From Rahnella victoriana (lineage in GTDB: Bacteria; Pseudomonadota; Gammaproteobacteria; Enterobacterales; Enterobacteriaceae), in assembly GCF_004330295.1 (NCBI RefSeq), contig NZ_SJOJ01000025.1, positions 17,638-81,637 of the forward strand: a stretch of DNA of 64,000 nucleotides, read 5' to 3'. The notes beneath the pieces were generated by a model, which did no database searches, was not told where the DNA came from, and worked only from the letters and a program-made list of their open reading frames with translations. Of this stretch, positions 52,292 to 60,943 are shown in pieces. The translations under genes were made by a program, and so were the position numbers. Every line of letters starts with the position of its first letter. Positions within the stretch are counted from its first letter, which is position 1.

Positions 52292-54352
52292 ATGCCAAAC
52301 CTTGAACAGTCCTTTCCCTGGGAAATCTGGCTCGCACTGGCACTGATATTATTTGTCAGCGTTGTCCTGTGGAACGGTTATCTGTTGCGACAAATACGTC
52401 TGCGTAAAAAGGCCGAAGATAAACTCGCTGAGCAGATGAACTTCCAGAAAGAATTTTTCAATATTATTCCCCATCCTGTTTATGTCCGCGATCGGGAAGG
52501 TCGATTAGTGACGGCCAACAGCTGTTTTTTTCAGGCGACGGGCGAACAGCAGGAAACTTTGCTGGGTAAGAAGATCACTGAAGTAAGCTGGTTTTCTGCA
52601 GAGGAAGGACCGTTTTATCAGACGCGGTATCTTGAGGCTTTAGCTGACGGAAAAAACATTCTGGAAGACCTCAGGTTAAAGATAAAAGACGAGTTCATTG
52701 ATGCAGAAGTCTGGCTAATACCCTACAAAAATGCGCAGGGCGAAATCTCAGGCATGATAGGTGGCTGGACAGATGTCACCGAGCGTTACCGGCTATTGAA
52801 CGAGGTGGAACATGCCAGACAACTGGCAGACGATGCCCGTGAACTGGCTATTCGCGCTAATCAAGCCAAAGGGATATTTCTGGCGACCATGAGCCATGAA
52901 ATTCGCACACCGGTCAGTGCCGTGCTGGGAATGCTTGAACTGACACTCAGGCAAGCAGAGAAAGGGCATCTGGAAAAAGAGGCGATTGAAACCGCTTACG
53001 ATTCGGCTAATTCGTTGCTGGTGTTATTGGGCGACGTTCTGGATCTGGCCAAAATTGAATCGGGACAATGGGTCTTATCCGCGCAAAGATGTAATCCCCT
53101 GCACCTCACGCAGTCAGTTATCAAAGTCTTTAGCGGGCTGGCCGGTGAAAAGAATATTTCATTAGCGTTCGTCACTGAAGGGCCTGTTGGCCACGATGTT
53201 CTGCTGGACGCCCAGCGTTTTCGGCAGGTACTCAATAATCTGATCAGCAATGCTGTAAAATTTACCGACACAGGTGGCGTCATCGTCACGTTAACGGCTG
53301 AGAAAGCTGATGAGGCGAATACCCTGCTGACTTTATGCGTGCAGGATACGGGAACAGGTATCGCGGTTGAAGATCAGGATAAGCTGTTTAAATCCTACAG
53401 CCAGCTTTACTCCGGCGCACAACAGCATCGCGGCGGCACGGGGCTGGGGCTGGTGATTTGCAAAGAAATCGTTGAGATGATGGGGGGTGACATCAAACTC
53501 ACCAGCCAGGCCGGAAAAGGCACACGCATCGATGTCACACTTAAGGCTCACTGTCCTGGATCTCCGGCGGAAGAAAATACCATTTTAGCTCCGCAGAACG
53601 ATGCGTCTGCCGATGGTTACCCGCTCAATGTCTTGGTGGTTGATGATCACCCTGCGAACCGTTTGCTGCTTCGAAAACAACTGGAATTCCTCGGGCATCA
53701 CGTATGGCTGGCGCAGGAAGGGGAGGAAGCGTTTTCACACTGGAAAAAACAGTCATTCGACGTGGTTATCACGGACTGCAATATGCCCGGCATAAACGGT
53801 TATCAGCTAACCCGGTGGATCCGTGATTCTGAGCGTGAGCAGGGCCAGAAAACTTGCGCTATTTTGGGGCTGACGGCCAACGCGCAATACGAAGAAGTCG
53901 AACGGTGTCAGCTGGCGGGAATGGATACCTGCTTATTTAAACCGTTAAATCTGCAACAGTTACGCCAGCAACTCGAAATCCTGCACAGCGATCCTTTGCC
54001 CGTTCCCTGCTGTGACCCCGACGGACTGGAAGCACTGACCGGGGGAAATCGTTCCGCCACGGTTCAGCTCATCAATGGGATCATCAAAGCAAATCGTGAC
54101 GACCTGAATAAAATCCGGCTCGCGGATGAGCAGGGGGATAGAGAAAAGGTGGCTGAAATCACTCATCGTATAAAGGGAATTGCGAATATGCTGACGGCTC
54201 AGCCCTTAGTGAGCCGGTGCGAGGAATTAGAATTGCAATGCGGCACCGCAGCAGACCTGACATCTGCAATTGCTTTACTGAGTGATGCGATGAACAATAT
54301 AGATGACACTCTGAACGCCTGGGTGAGCCAATATAAGCAGAACAACGAATAG
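52292..54352 (+). CDS. BvgS/EvgS-like hybrid sensor kinase without periplasmic domains
   Basis: A 686-residue kinase. ATG 52292 (AGGATCGTA upstream) is preferred over an in-frame TTG. Order: one TM helix (about 12-32), a BvgS-type linker and PAS (about 50-165, PHPVYVRDREGRLVTANS), HisKA with His202 (MSHEIRTP), HATPase (N-box NNLISNAVKF, G boxes DTGTGIA and GGTGLGL), receiver with Asp495 (ITDCNMPG) and Hpt with His625 (THRIKGIA). The BvgS/EvgS Venus-flytrap domains (normally about 500 residues) are absent. It signals by phosphorelay to the regulator at 51641. Confidence 0.92.
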   Translation: MPNLEQSFPWEIWLALALILFVSVVLWNGYLLRQIRLRKKAEDKLAEQMNFQKEFFNIIPHPVYVRDREGRLVTANSCFFQATGEQQETLLGKKITEVSWFSAEEGPFYQTRYLEALADGKNILEDLRLKIKDEFIDAEVWLIPYKNAQGEISGMIGGWTDVTERYRLLNEVEHARQLADDARELAIRANQAKGIFLATMSHEIRTPVSAVLGMLELTLRQAEKGHLEKEAIETAYDSANSLLVLLGDVLDLAKIESGQWVLSAQRCNPLHLTQSVIKVFSGLAGEKNISLAFVTEGPVGHDVLLDAQRFRQVLNNLISNAVKFTDTGGVIVTLTAEKADEANTLLTLCVQDTGTGIAVEDQDKLFKSYSQLYSGAQQHRGGTGLGLVICKEIVEMMGGDIKLTSQAGKGTRIDVTLKAHCPGSPAEENTILAPQNDASADGYPLNVLVVDDHPANRLLLRKQLEFLGHHVWLAQEGEEAFSHWKKQSFDVVITDCNMPGINGYQLTRWIRDSEREQGQKTCAILGLTANAQYEEVERCQLAGMDTCLFKPLNLQQLRQQLEILHSDPLPVPCCDPDGLEALTGGNRSATVQLINGIIKANRDDLNKIRLADEQGDREKVAEITHRIKGIANMLTAQPLVSRCEELELQCGTAADLTSAIALLSDAMNNIDDTLNAWVSQYKQNNE

Positions 54353-54371
54353 CGCGTTCAGTATCAGATGT

Positions 54372-54917
54372 TCATTTTACAGTGAAAAACCCCGCAAACC
54401 TGTTGAGTTCCTTCAGGTTTTTCACGCCGAATTTTCTGCACACGTAGTACCTCTGCGAATAAATAGTTTTGGCTGATCCGCCTAACTCACTGGCAATATG
54501 TCTGACACTTTTGCCTTTCAATGACTCATTAATAATGTAGTGCTGTTTATCTGAAATGACGACTGGTGGTGCTGGCAAACAGGTCACCGTATGAAGAGTT
54601 TCCAGAATATTTCCCAAAACATCTTTCACGGGTGCATGAATATCGAGGTAACTATAAATGCAGGATAAAGAAGGGCTTTTATTGTTGCCATCGCGACTCA
54701 TTGCGATAATTTTTGGGTGTCCATGACATTTCATTATCCTGATAACCGGTTCTGGTATTCTTTCCGAGGCATCAATGAGGATGATATCATTTTCAGTGAA
54801 CGGTATAATCCAGTCTTCATGCAGGAAGTTCATATCAGTGACATCCAGCCCCGCTGAGTTAAATAATAATTTAATACCATAATTTAAATAGTGGTTTCTG
54901 CTAATGAGATAAATCAT
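54372..54917 (-). CDS. LuxR-type HTH regulator with receiver-like N-terminus
   Basis: A 181-residue protein from ATG 54917 (GGGAG upstream; the frame extends 42 codons further but into the EAL gene). The C-terminal HTH (about 120-175) reads ESLKGKSVRHIASELGGSAKTIYSQRYYVC and KFGVKNLKEL. The N-terminal 115 residues resemble an inactive receiver (IILIDASERI at the Asp position region). It follows the EAL gene after 52 bp, so c-di-GMP breakdown and this regulator are co-expressed. Confidence 0.8.
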   Translation of the reverse strand: MIYLISRNHYLNYGIKLLFNSAGLDVTDMNFLHEDWIIPFTENDIILIDASERIPEPVIRIMKCHGHPKIIAMSRDGNNKSPSLSCIYSYLDIHAPVKDVLGNILETLHTVTCLPAPPVVISDKQHYIINESLKGKSVRHIASELGGSAKTIYSQRYYVCRKFGVKNLKELNRFAGFFTVK

Positions 54918-54969
54918 TTTTAAACTCCCATCCAAAATGGATAAAAACAGATGAATAAATTCATGCGGT

Positions 54970-55830
54970 TTACATTCCGATATAACGATGAATAAACTCG
55001 CTGACCTGCATAGGCTCTGCCAGATAATCGCCCTGCAATCCATTAATTCCTGCCTTGCGTAACAGCGGCATTTGTTCGTATGTCTCTATGCCATCAGCGG
55101 TAACAGAAACACCCAACCGGGAAGAAAGGGTCATAATTGCATCGATGACATTTTCATAAACCAACTGTCCGTTAATGGCCTGGGTGAGGTCTTTATCAAT
55201 CTTAAGGGCAGAAAGGCCGATGTTTTCTATATATTTCAGTGATAAGGAGCCCGCGCTAAAGTCATCAATGGCTAACCTGATGTCGTTTGCGACCAGGTGC
55301 TCAATGACCTGCATCGTCTTATCATCGAAATTCAACGCTGTTCTCTCAACCACTTCCAGCACAAGCGTGGCGGCATCCTTAAAAGTTCTGCTGAAATGAA
55401 GCGCTGCGTTGATCACGTCGTGTGAAGATATCTGCCCGGCAGTAATATTGAAGGAGAAATAAAAGTCCTCTGGCAGATAATTCATTATGTTTTCAAAAGA
55501 CTTTTCAATTTCCTGAAACAGATGACAGATAATATCATCCCTGTAGCGACTGGCTTCCATTTCATGAATATATAAAACCGGCGAGTTATAATTATTCTCA
55601 GACTTCACCCGCAGTAAAATCTCACATCCTTTCAGCGTGAAACCATCCGCGCTAAAAACAGGCTGGATAAACGGATGAAATTCATCGCGCTTAATTGTTT
55701 TTTGCAAAACCCTCTCCTCAGCCACGTGCTGTAAGTTTTTTTTATTTCTGGAAATGACGTCGGCCAGCGAAAGAAGCGCGTTATAAATAATCATTACAGA
55801 GGCCCTTAACTGACGATCTGACAGAGACAT
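54970..55830 (-). CDS. EAL-domain c-di-GMP phosphodiesterase
   Basis: A 286-residue stand-alone EAL protein without signal or GGDEF domain. Motifs: FIQPVF, GCEILLR (ExL as E-I-L), NITAGQ, EVVERT, IDDFSAG (Asp pair), LKIDK, DGIET and LQGDYLAEP; the metal- and base-forming residues appear kept, so activity is plausible. It would lower c-di-GMP, affecting the switch between adhesion and motility. Promoter module B lies 45-98 bp upstream. First gene of a two-gene unit. Confidence 0.9.
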   Translation of the reverse strand: MSLSDRQLRASVMIIYNALLSLADVISRNKKNLQHVAEERVLQKTIKRDEFHPFIQPVFSADGFTLKGCEILLRVKSENNYNSPVLYIHEMEASRYRDDIICHLFQEIEKSFENIMNYLPEDFYFSFNITAGQISSHDVINAALHFSRTFKDAATLVLEVVERTALNFDDKTMQVIEHLVANDIRLAIDDFSAGSLSLKYIENIGLSALKIDKDLTQAINGQLVYENVIDAIMTLSSRLGVSVTADGIETYEQMPLLRKAGINGLQGDYLAEPMQVSEFIHRYIGM

Positions 55831-55874
55831 TCATCTGTGAAGCTAATGACCACACAGACTTTGTTGGAAACAAG

Positions 55875-55928
55875 AGTATGGCAATATCGCTGAGAGAGAT
55901 ATGTCAGGGAGGGGCTAAAAGTTGTAGG
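55875..55928 (-). promoter_or_regulatory. Shared promoter module B (EAL operon)
   Basis: Read leftward: CCTACA (55928-55923), 15 bp, CTGACA (55907-55902), 21 bp, CATACT (55880-55875) preceded by TGC, an extended -10. Identical layout to modules A and C. The start would be near 55868, about 38 nt before the EAL ATG at 55830. Confidence 0.7.
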
Positions 55929-55983
55929 AAATTTCTGCACTAACATTTTTTCTATCTGAAAATGCCAGCGCAGGTCGTGGGAT

Positions 55984-58527
55984 TTATTTATCTGGATTGT
56001 TTTCAGTAAGACCGGACAAACTCAGCACTACCGGTTCATCACGCGGCCAGGTACTGAGATCTATCCTGTCGGTCGCACGGAGTTCCCTGCCACTGTGCAG
56101 GTCAGAATAGGTTCGGTTAGCCAGCGAAGCGGGCAGCAGTATCTGCATATCCCATCCGTCTTCAGTCTGATTAAAGTGAATTTTTTGCGCATCAAAAACC
56201 TGACGCGGTGCTGCGAAAATCACCGCATCGTTCCTGAAGGTTCGTGCAAATGCGATCACGTTTTTGGAGTGATCTCCCGCTGCGGTCAGCGCAACGTAAT
56301 CACCCTGCAAAAACAACGCAGGTTTTTGCTGGCGGTAACGGGCGAGTACCGCAACCACATGTTGCTTCAGTTGTCCGCTTGTCCAGGCGGTTTCGTTATC
56401 CCACACCGGTTTTTCTCCCTGAATCAGCAGCCTTTCCAGCCCGGCAAAATCCGGCAGGCGGCGGTTATCCGGATCCACCAGACTGAAGTTCAGCGCTTCG
56501 CTGCCCTGATAAATATCCGGCACGCCGGGAGCCAGCATTTTCAGCGCGGTCTGCGTCAGGCTGTTGACCAGTCCGGCGTGGATAAACGGCTGTATCGCGT
56601 CATGAAAATCTTGCAGAAAACGCCGGTTATCCGGCGACAGAAGATGACGGGCATAATCGAGCACCGCTTTCTCATAGTCTTCGTTGCTGTTATCCCAGTT
56701 GGTGCGCAGCTTGGCTTCCCGCAGGGCTTTCTCCACGAAACCCTGAAAACGTTCATCCAGTGCCTGTAAACCGGCCGCATCGTCGGGATTAAGCGTCACC
56801 GGCCACGCACCGGCCAGCGCCTGATACAGCATCCAGGTCAGTGCCGGACGCGGTGCCGGACCGTCCGGCAGCATGATCACGTTTGCCTCATTCATCTTGT
56901 GCCAGCGGCTGACACACGCCGCCCAGCGTTCCGGCGCTTCGGTCAGGGTGAACAGCCGCGCACGGGCATCTTCGCCGCGTTTGGTGTCGTGGGTGGAGGT
57001 GGCGGAAAGCGCGTCCGGTTGTTCCTCAAGGCGTTTACGCATCTCGTCATGGAAGCGATCCGGGGAGAAGGTGCGCGGCAGCGGTTCGGCTCCCACTTCG
57101 TTCAGGGCCAGATCCATGTTCTGCCGGAAGAACAGCGTGTCCTCCACCGATTTCGCCATCAGCGGGCCGGTCAGTTGCTGGAAGCGGGTGCGGAATACCG
57201 TGGCCTGTGCGGACGTGGCGGGCGAGGTGCGGGCATAGAGAATGCGCGCCAGAAAACTGAGCGTCTCCGGCGCAATAAACAGCGCCGTGCTTTTGACCTT
57301 TCTGATAATCCGGCACAACAGCGCCGCATCTTCCGGCGGCAGACCCTGCGCGGTGCCGTAGGTGCGATACACCGGAAAGGCGATCAGCAGTTCCCGCAGC
57401 GCCAGCCGGACGGCGTTGTCATCCGTACTGACGCCTTCGGTGGCGGCAATCTCCAGCGCCAGTTTTTGCAGCGTGGTGAATTCGCCCTCGAAATTCTTAT
57501 CGGTCATCATCAGTTTTGCCGCCCGCAATTCCTGTTGCATATCGACGGGCTGACCGACCACGTTGTCATAATGGTCGCGCAATACGGCAATGTGTTCGTC
57601 ATTCACCAGCACATCGGACAGCGAGGCAATAAACTCATAACCGGTGGTGCCGGAAACCGGCCAGTCCGGCGGCAAGCGCTCGCCTTTGCCCAAAATCTTC
57701 TCCACGGTGATGTAGCAGTCTGCCCCGGCTTTTTCCCGCAGACGCATCAGATAGGCTTTGGGATCGGCGAGGCCGTCCACGTGATCGACCCGCAGCCCGT
57801 CTGCCTTGCCGGATTTCACCAGTTCCAGAATCAGCCGGTGGGTGTCGTCAAACACCGCGTCATCCTCCACGCGCACCCCGGCGAGACCGGTGATTTCAAA
57901 AAAGCGGCGATAAGAAAGTTCACGCGGCGCATCGCGCCATGACATCAGGCGGTAAGGCTGGCGGGCATGCAGTTCTGCGATGCCGGTTTTGCTCAGCGTT
58001 TTTTCATCCGCCTCCAGCGTGCCGGGGGCAACGGGATAAAAGGTGTCGAAATAGGCGAGGGCAGGCTCGCCGGTTTCAGGATCGGGGGCAAGGCGGATAT
58101 CGCCTTTTGCCAGCGCGTCTTCAAAGGATTCGCCGAGAAAAGGCAGGGTCAGAGGCTGCGACCAGTCGATGTCAAAATGCCGCGCGTAACGGCTGTTTTC
58201 CCCGTGCTGCACCACATCGCGCCACCAGCGGTTTTCCAGCGAGGCCGCCATATGATTAGGCACGATATCGAGGATCAGCCCGAGTCCGGCGGCTTTCAGC
58301 GCCTGCGACAGGCGGTCAAACCCGGCCTGCCCGCCGAGCGCCGGGTCGATCTCATTGGCGTCGGTGATATCGTAACCGTGCTCAGACCCGGTGGTGGCGG
58401 TAAACACCGGCGAGGCGTACAGGTGGCTGATGCCGAGTTTTTTTAAATACGGGATCAGCGCCGTGGCGGTGTCAAACGTCAGCCCGTTACGGAACTGGAG
58501 CCGGTAGGTCGCAGTGGCTATCTTCAC
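55984..58527 (-). CDS. treY: Malto-oligosyltrehalose synthase
   Basis: An 847-residue GH13 enzyme that converts the reducing end of maltodextrin or glycogen chains to a trehalosyl unit by alpha-1,4 to alpha-1,1 isomerisation. RLQFRNGLTFDTA start, DIVPNHMA, DGLRVDHVDGLADP (nucleophile Asp), TVEKILG (acid Glu) and STHDTKRGEDAR are typical TreY motifs and full length. The GTG start overlaps the treZ stop (GTGA). It works in sequence with TreZ to make trehalose as an osmolyte. Confidence 0.95.
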   Translation of the reverse strand: MKIATATYRLQFRNGLTFDTATALIPYLKKLGISHLYASPVFTATTGSEHGYDITDANEIDPALGGQAGFDRLSQALKAAGLGLILDIVPNHMAASLENRWWRDVVQHGENSRYARHFDIDWSQPLTLPFLGESFEDALAKGDIRLAPDPETGEPALAYFDTFYPVAPGTLEADEKTLSKTGIAELHARQPYRLMSWRDAPRELSYRRFFEITGLAGVRVEDDAVFDDTHRLILELVKSGKADGLRVDHVDGLADPKAYLMRLREKAGADCYITVEKILGKGERLPPDWPVSGTTGYEFIASLSDVLVNDEHIAVLRDHYDNVVGQPVDMQQELRAAKLMMTDKNFEGEFTTLQKLALEIAATEGVSTDDNAVRLALRELLIAFPVYRTYGTAQGLPPEDAALLCRIIRKVKSTALFIAPETLSFLARILYARTSPATSAQATVFRTRFQQLTGPLMAKSVEDTLFFRQNMDLALNEVGAEPLPRTFSPDRFHDEMRKRLEEQPDALSATSTHDTKRGEDARARLFTLTEAPERWAACVSRWHKMNEANVIMLPDGPAPRPALTWMLYQALAGAWPVTLNPDDAAGLQALDERFQGFVEKALREAKLRTNWDNSNEDYEKAVLDYARHLLSPDNRRFLQDFHDAIQPFIHAGLVNSLTQTALKMLAPGVPDIYQGSEALNFSLVDPDNRRLPDFAGLERLLIQGEKPVWDNETAWTSGQLKQHVVAVLARYRQQKPALFLQGDYVALTAAGDHSKNVIAFARTFRNDAVIFAAPRQVFDAQKIHFNQTEDGWDMQILLPASLANRTYSDLHSGRELRATDRIDLSTWPRDEPVVLSLSGLTENNPDK

Positions 58528-60311
58528 GTTTTAGCTCCCGGAGAAAGACGAACAATCAGCGAACCCGGCGCGGAGGTCGCAGCATCCTGCGGCCAGGCAA
58601 AAAGTGTGTCACCCGTCAGCGTCGGGAGAAGGTGATTGTCATTGCCGATATTCAGCGTCATTGACAGGGTGCCGCGCGGGAACGTCCATCTGACGGAAAG
58701 AAAACCTTCAGACGTTTGCAGGATCTCGCCGACGTCGCCCTTGGCGGGCGTCAGTAACGGCACAATATATTTCTGCCGCAGCGCCAGCAGCGTGCGGGTC
58801 AGGGACAGGGCGTGCTGGCCTTTGGGGTCAGAACATGTCTGCCAGCGGAGTGTCGATTGTTCAAAAGTGCTGAGCGCGTTCGGATCCGGCACCGCGTCCT
58901 GATCGTATCCGCTGTGCCCGGCAAATTCCCGGGCGCGACCTTCGCGCACTGCCTGCGCCAGTTCCCCTTCAAAATCGGTGAAGAACAGGAACGGCCGGGT
59001 CTCGCCATATTCTTCGCCCATAAACAGCAGCGGGATATGCGGCGATAACAGTAACGCAGCGAGCAGCAGACGGGTACGCTCCGCGCCCGCCAGCGTGATC
59101 AGCCTTTCCCCGTGCGCACGGTTGCCGATCTGATCGTGATTCTGGATGAAATCCACAAAGGCGACCGGCGGCTGTCTGTGGCTGACCGCGCCGCGTGGCT
59201 TACCGGTTTGCGGTGACATCTCGCCCTGATACGCAAACCCCTCCGCCAGCGCGCGGGCGGCCAGTTGTTCGGGATGCGTGGCGAAATCCTGATAGTAGGC
59301 ATGGCTTTCGCCGGTGCTGAGCACATGGATCGCGTTATGGAAATCGTCATTCCATTCGGCGGTAAACAGCGGCACGTTGCCGTCGGCGTTGCGCGGGTGC
59401 AGAAACGTAACGTTGCGGCTGTCTTCGGTGGTCAGATGCACCGGGCGGTCGGTAATTTCTTCGCGGATACGCTCGGCGATCTCGATCAGGATATGCGGTT
59501 CTGAGACATCCTTCATCTGATCGACCGCGTCAAAACGCAGCCCGTCCAGGCGGTATTCCTGCAACCAGTAAAGCGGGGCGTCGAGAATATACTGCCGTGC
59601 GCCGTCAACCTGATAAGCGATGCCTGCGCCCCAGGCGGTCATGCGTTCGGGGTCGAAAAACGCCGGTGCCAGTCGCGGCAGATAATTGCCTTCCGGCCCG
59701 AAATGATTCAGCACGATATCCAGCACCACGGAGATGCCGACGCCGTGCGCGGCATCGACAAAGGCTTTGAACTCTTCCGGCGTGCCATAGGCTGAGTGCG
59801 GTGCGTAGAGCAACACGCCGTCATAGCCCCAGCCACGGTTGCCGCCGAACTGCGCCAGCGGCATCACTTCGATCATGGTGATGCCGGTTTCAGCCAGATA
59901 CGGCAGTTTTTCTGCTGCCGCCGTAAAAGTACCTTCGGGGGTGAATGTCCCGATATGCAGCTCATAAATCACGCTTTCTTCCCACGGACGGCCTTGCCAG
60001 CGGGTGTGTTGCCATTCATATTGCGTGGAAGAGACAACCCGCGACGGGCCGTTCACCTCCGCCGTTTGCGCGCGGGAGGCCGGATCAGGCAAGGCGGTGC
60101 CATCGGCCAGCACAAACTGATATTCCTCACCGGCAGAAACGCCGGTCACCCGCGTGTCAAACCAGCCGTCCTCCGACGCGGTCATTTCCCGGTCGGTGCC
60201 GGAAAGCCTCAGTGTGATCTGTTGCTGACCGGGCGCCCAGACACGAAAATGCACCGTCCCGTCGGCCACGAATCTGGCTCCCCAGCGTGTCGCAAATGCG
60301 GTGTGTGGCAT
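58524..60311 (-). CDS. treZ: Malto-oligosyltrehalose trehalohydrolase
   Basis: A 595-residue GH13 enzyme with an N-terminal CBM48-like domain (VHFRVWAPGQQQITLRL), then the barrel: DIVLNHFGPEGNYL, DGLRFDAVDQM (nucleophile), TTEDSRNV (acid/base Glu) and FIQNHDQIGN. It releases free trehalose from the product of TreY. ATG 60311 is chosen (GGAGGTAAAGAG upstream) over an ATG at 60326. The debranching enzyme TreX/GlgX is not in this operon. Confidence 0.95.
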   Translation of the reverse strand: MPHTAFATRWGARFVADGTVHFRVWAPGQQQITLRLSGTDREMTASEDGWFDTRVTGVSAGEEYQFVLADGTALPDPASRAQTAEVNGPSRVVSSTQYEWQHTRWQGRPWEESVIYELHIGTFTPEGTFTAAAEKLPYLAETGITMIEVMPLAQFGGNRGWGYDGVLLYAPHSAYGTPEEFKAFVDAAHGVGISVVLDIVLNHFGPEGNYLPRLAPAFFDPERMTAWGAGIAYQVDGARQYILDAPLYWLQEYRLDGLRFDAVDQMKDVSEPHILIEIAERIREEITDRPVHLTTEDSRNVTFLHPRNADGNVPLFTAEWNDDFHNAIHVLSTGESHAYYQDFATHPEQLAARALAEGFAYQGEMSPQTGKPRGAVSHRQPPVAFVDFIQNHDQIGNRAHGERLITLAGAERTRLLLAALLLSPHIPLLFMGEEYGETRPFLFFTDFEGELAQAVREGRAREFAGHSGYDQDAVPDPNALSTFEQSTLRWQTCSDPKGQHALSLTRTLLALRQKYIVPLLTPAKGDVGEILQTSEGFLSVRWTFPRGTLSMTLNIGNDNHLLPTLTGDTLFAWPQDAATSAPGSLIVRLSPGAKT

Positions 60312-60411
60312 CTCTTTACCTCCCAAACAAATGAGTGAGTAAGCAGGCAGTTAGCAAACGAATAATAATGATAGACGAGGATGAGCAGGAGGGGATCTTA
60401 TCTGACAGCAG

Positions 60412-60431
60412 GCCCCGGCAAATACCGGGGC
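60412..60431. repeat. GC-rich hairpin
   Basis: GCCCCGG-CAAATA-CCGGGGC, perfect 7-bp stem, between treZ's upstream region and the end of the small membrane protein. No T-run; possible 3' end of that leftward gene. Confidence 0.45.
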
Positions 60432-60455
60432 AGTGAGAGATGCGTTGATCAGATA

Positions 60456-60647
60456 TCAGGAAGAAGAGGTGAAAAACACGATGGATATAATGAAAGAGAC
60501 CACGGTCCCGATCAGCAACATGCAGTTGTGCGGGGTGAAGAACTTCTTGTTTGCATTGCCTTTATGCGCTTTCACCAATAACCACAGCATCATGATGCCA
60601 ACGATAATGAATATTACACCACCCGATAAACTCGCCACTGGCGCCAT
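60456..60647 (-). CDS. Small two-helix membrane protein
   Basis: A 63-residue protein with two hydrophobic helices (about 9-25 SGGVIFIIVGIMMLWLLV and 43-59 MLLIGTVVSFIISIVFF) separated by a basic loop KAHKGNANKK. AGGATACTTAT precedes the ATG at 60647, a good ribosome site. No named family recognised. It lies upstream of treZ in the same direction and may share stress-related expression, but they are 144 bp apart. Confidence 0.6.
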   Translation of the reverse strand: MAPVASLSGGVIFIIVGIMMLWLLVKAHKGNANKKFFTPHNCMLLIGTVVSFIISIVFFTSSS

Positions 60648-60943
60648 ATAAGTATCCTTCTCAGCAGGTAAATTTTAATTATAGCTCAACCTGCCGGACG
60701 GGGATGTGCAGGCCGGGCGCGCCCGCGCGGATACGCCTTTGCCAGAATGTGTTTTCCCCCGGTGAAATCGCCTTTCCACGGGATATTAGCGGTCGGGAAA
60801 ATATCTTGTGCTGGCGGCTGTATTTGAGCAATGATGAGGCCGCCGTAATGGGCTATTAAGCAGTCACTTAACGGCAATCAGACCGTCACAATAAAAATAA
60901 TCTCTGCCACAGAGAATAATCACACAATACCTAAGGGAATTAA

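Noticed and set aside
56899..57942. A 347-codon open frame on the + strand opposite treY
   Set aside because: It lies wholly antisense to the clearly conserved treY gene, has no ribosome site, and reads as Arg/Gly/Gln-rich shadow sequence typical of GC-rich coding DNA.
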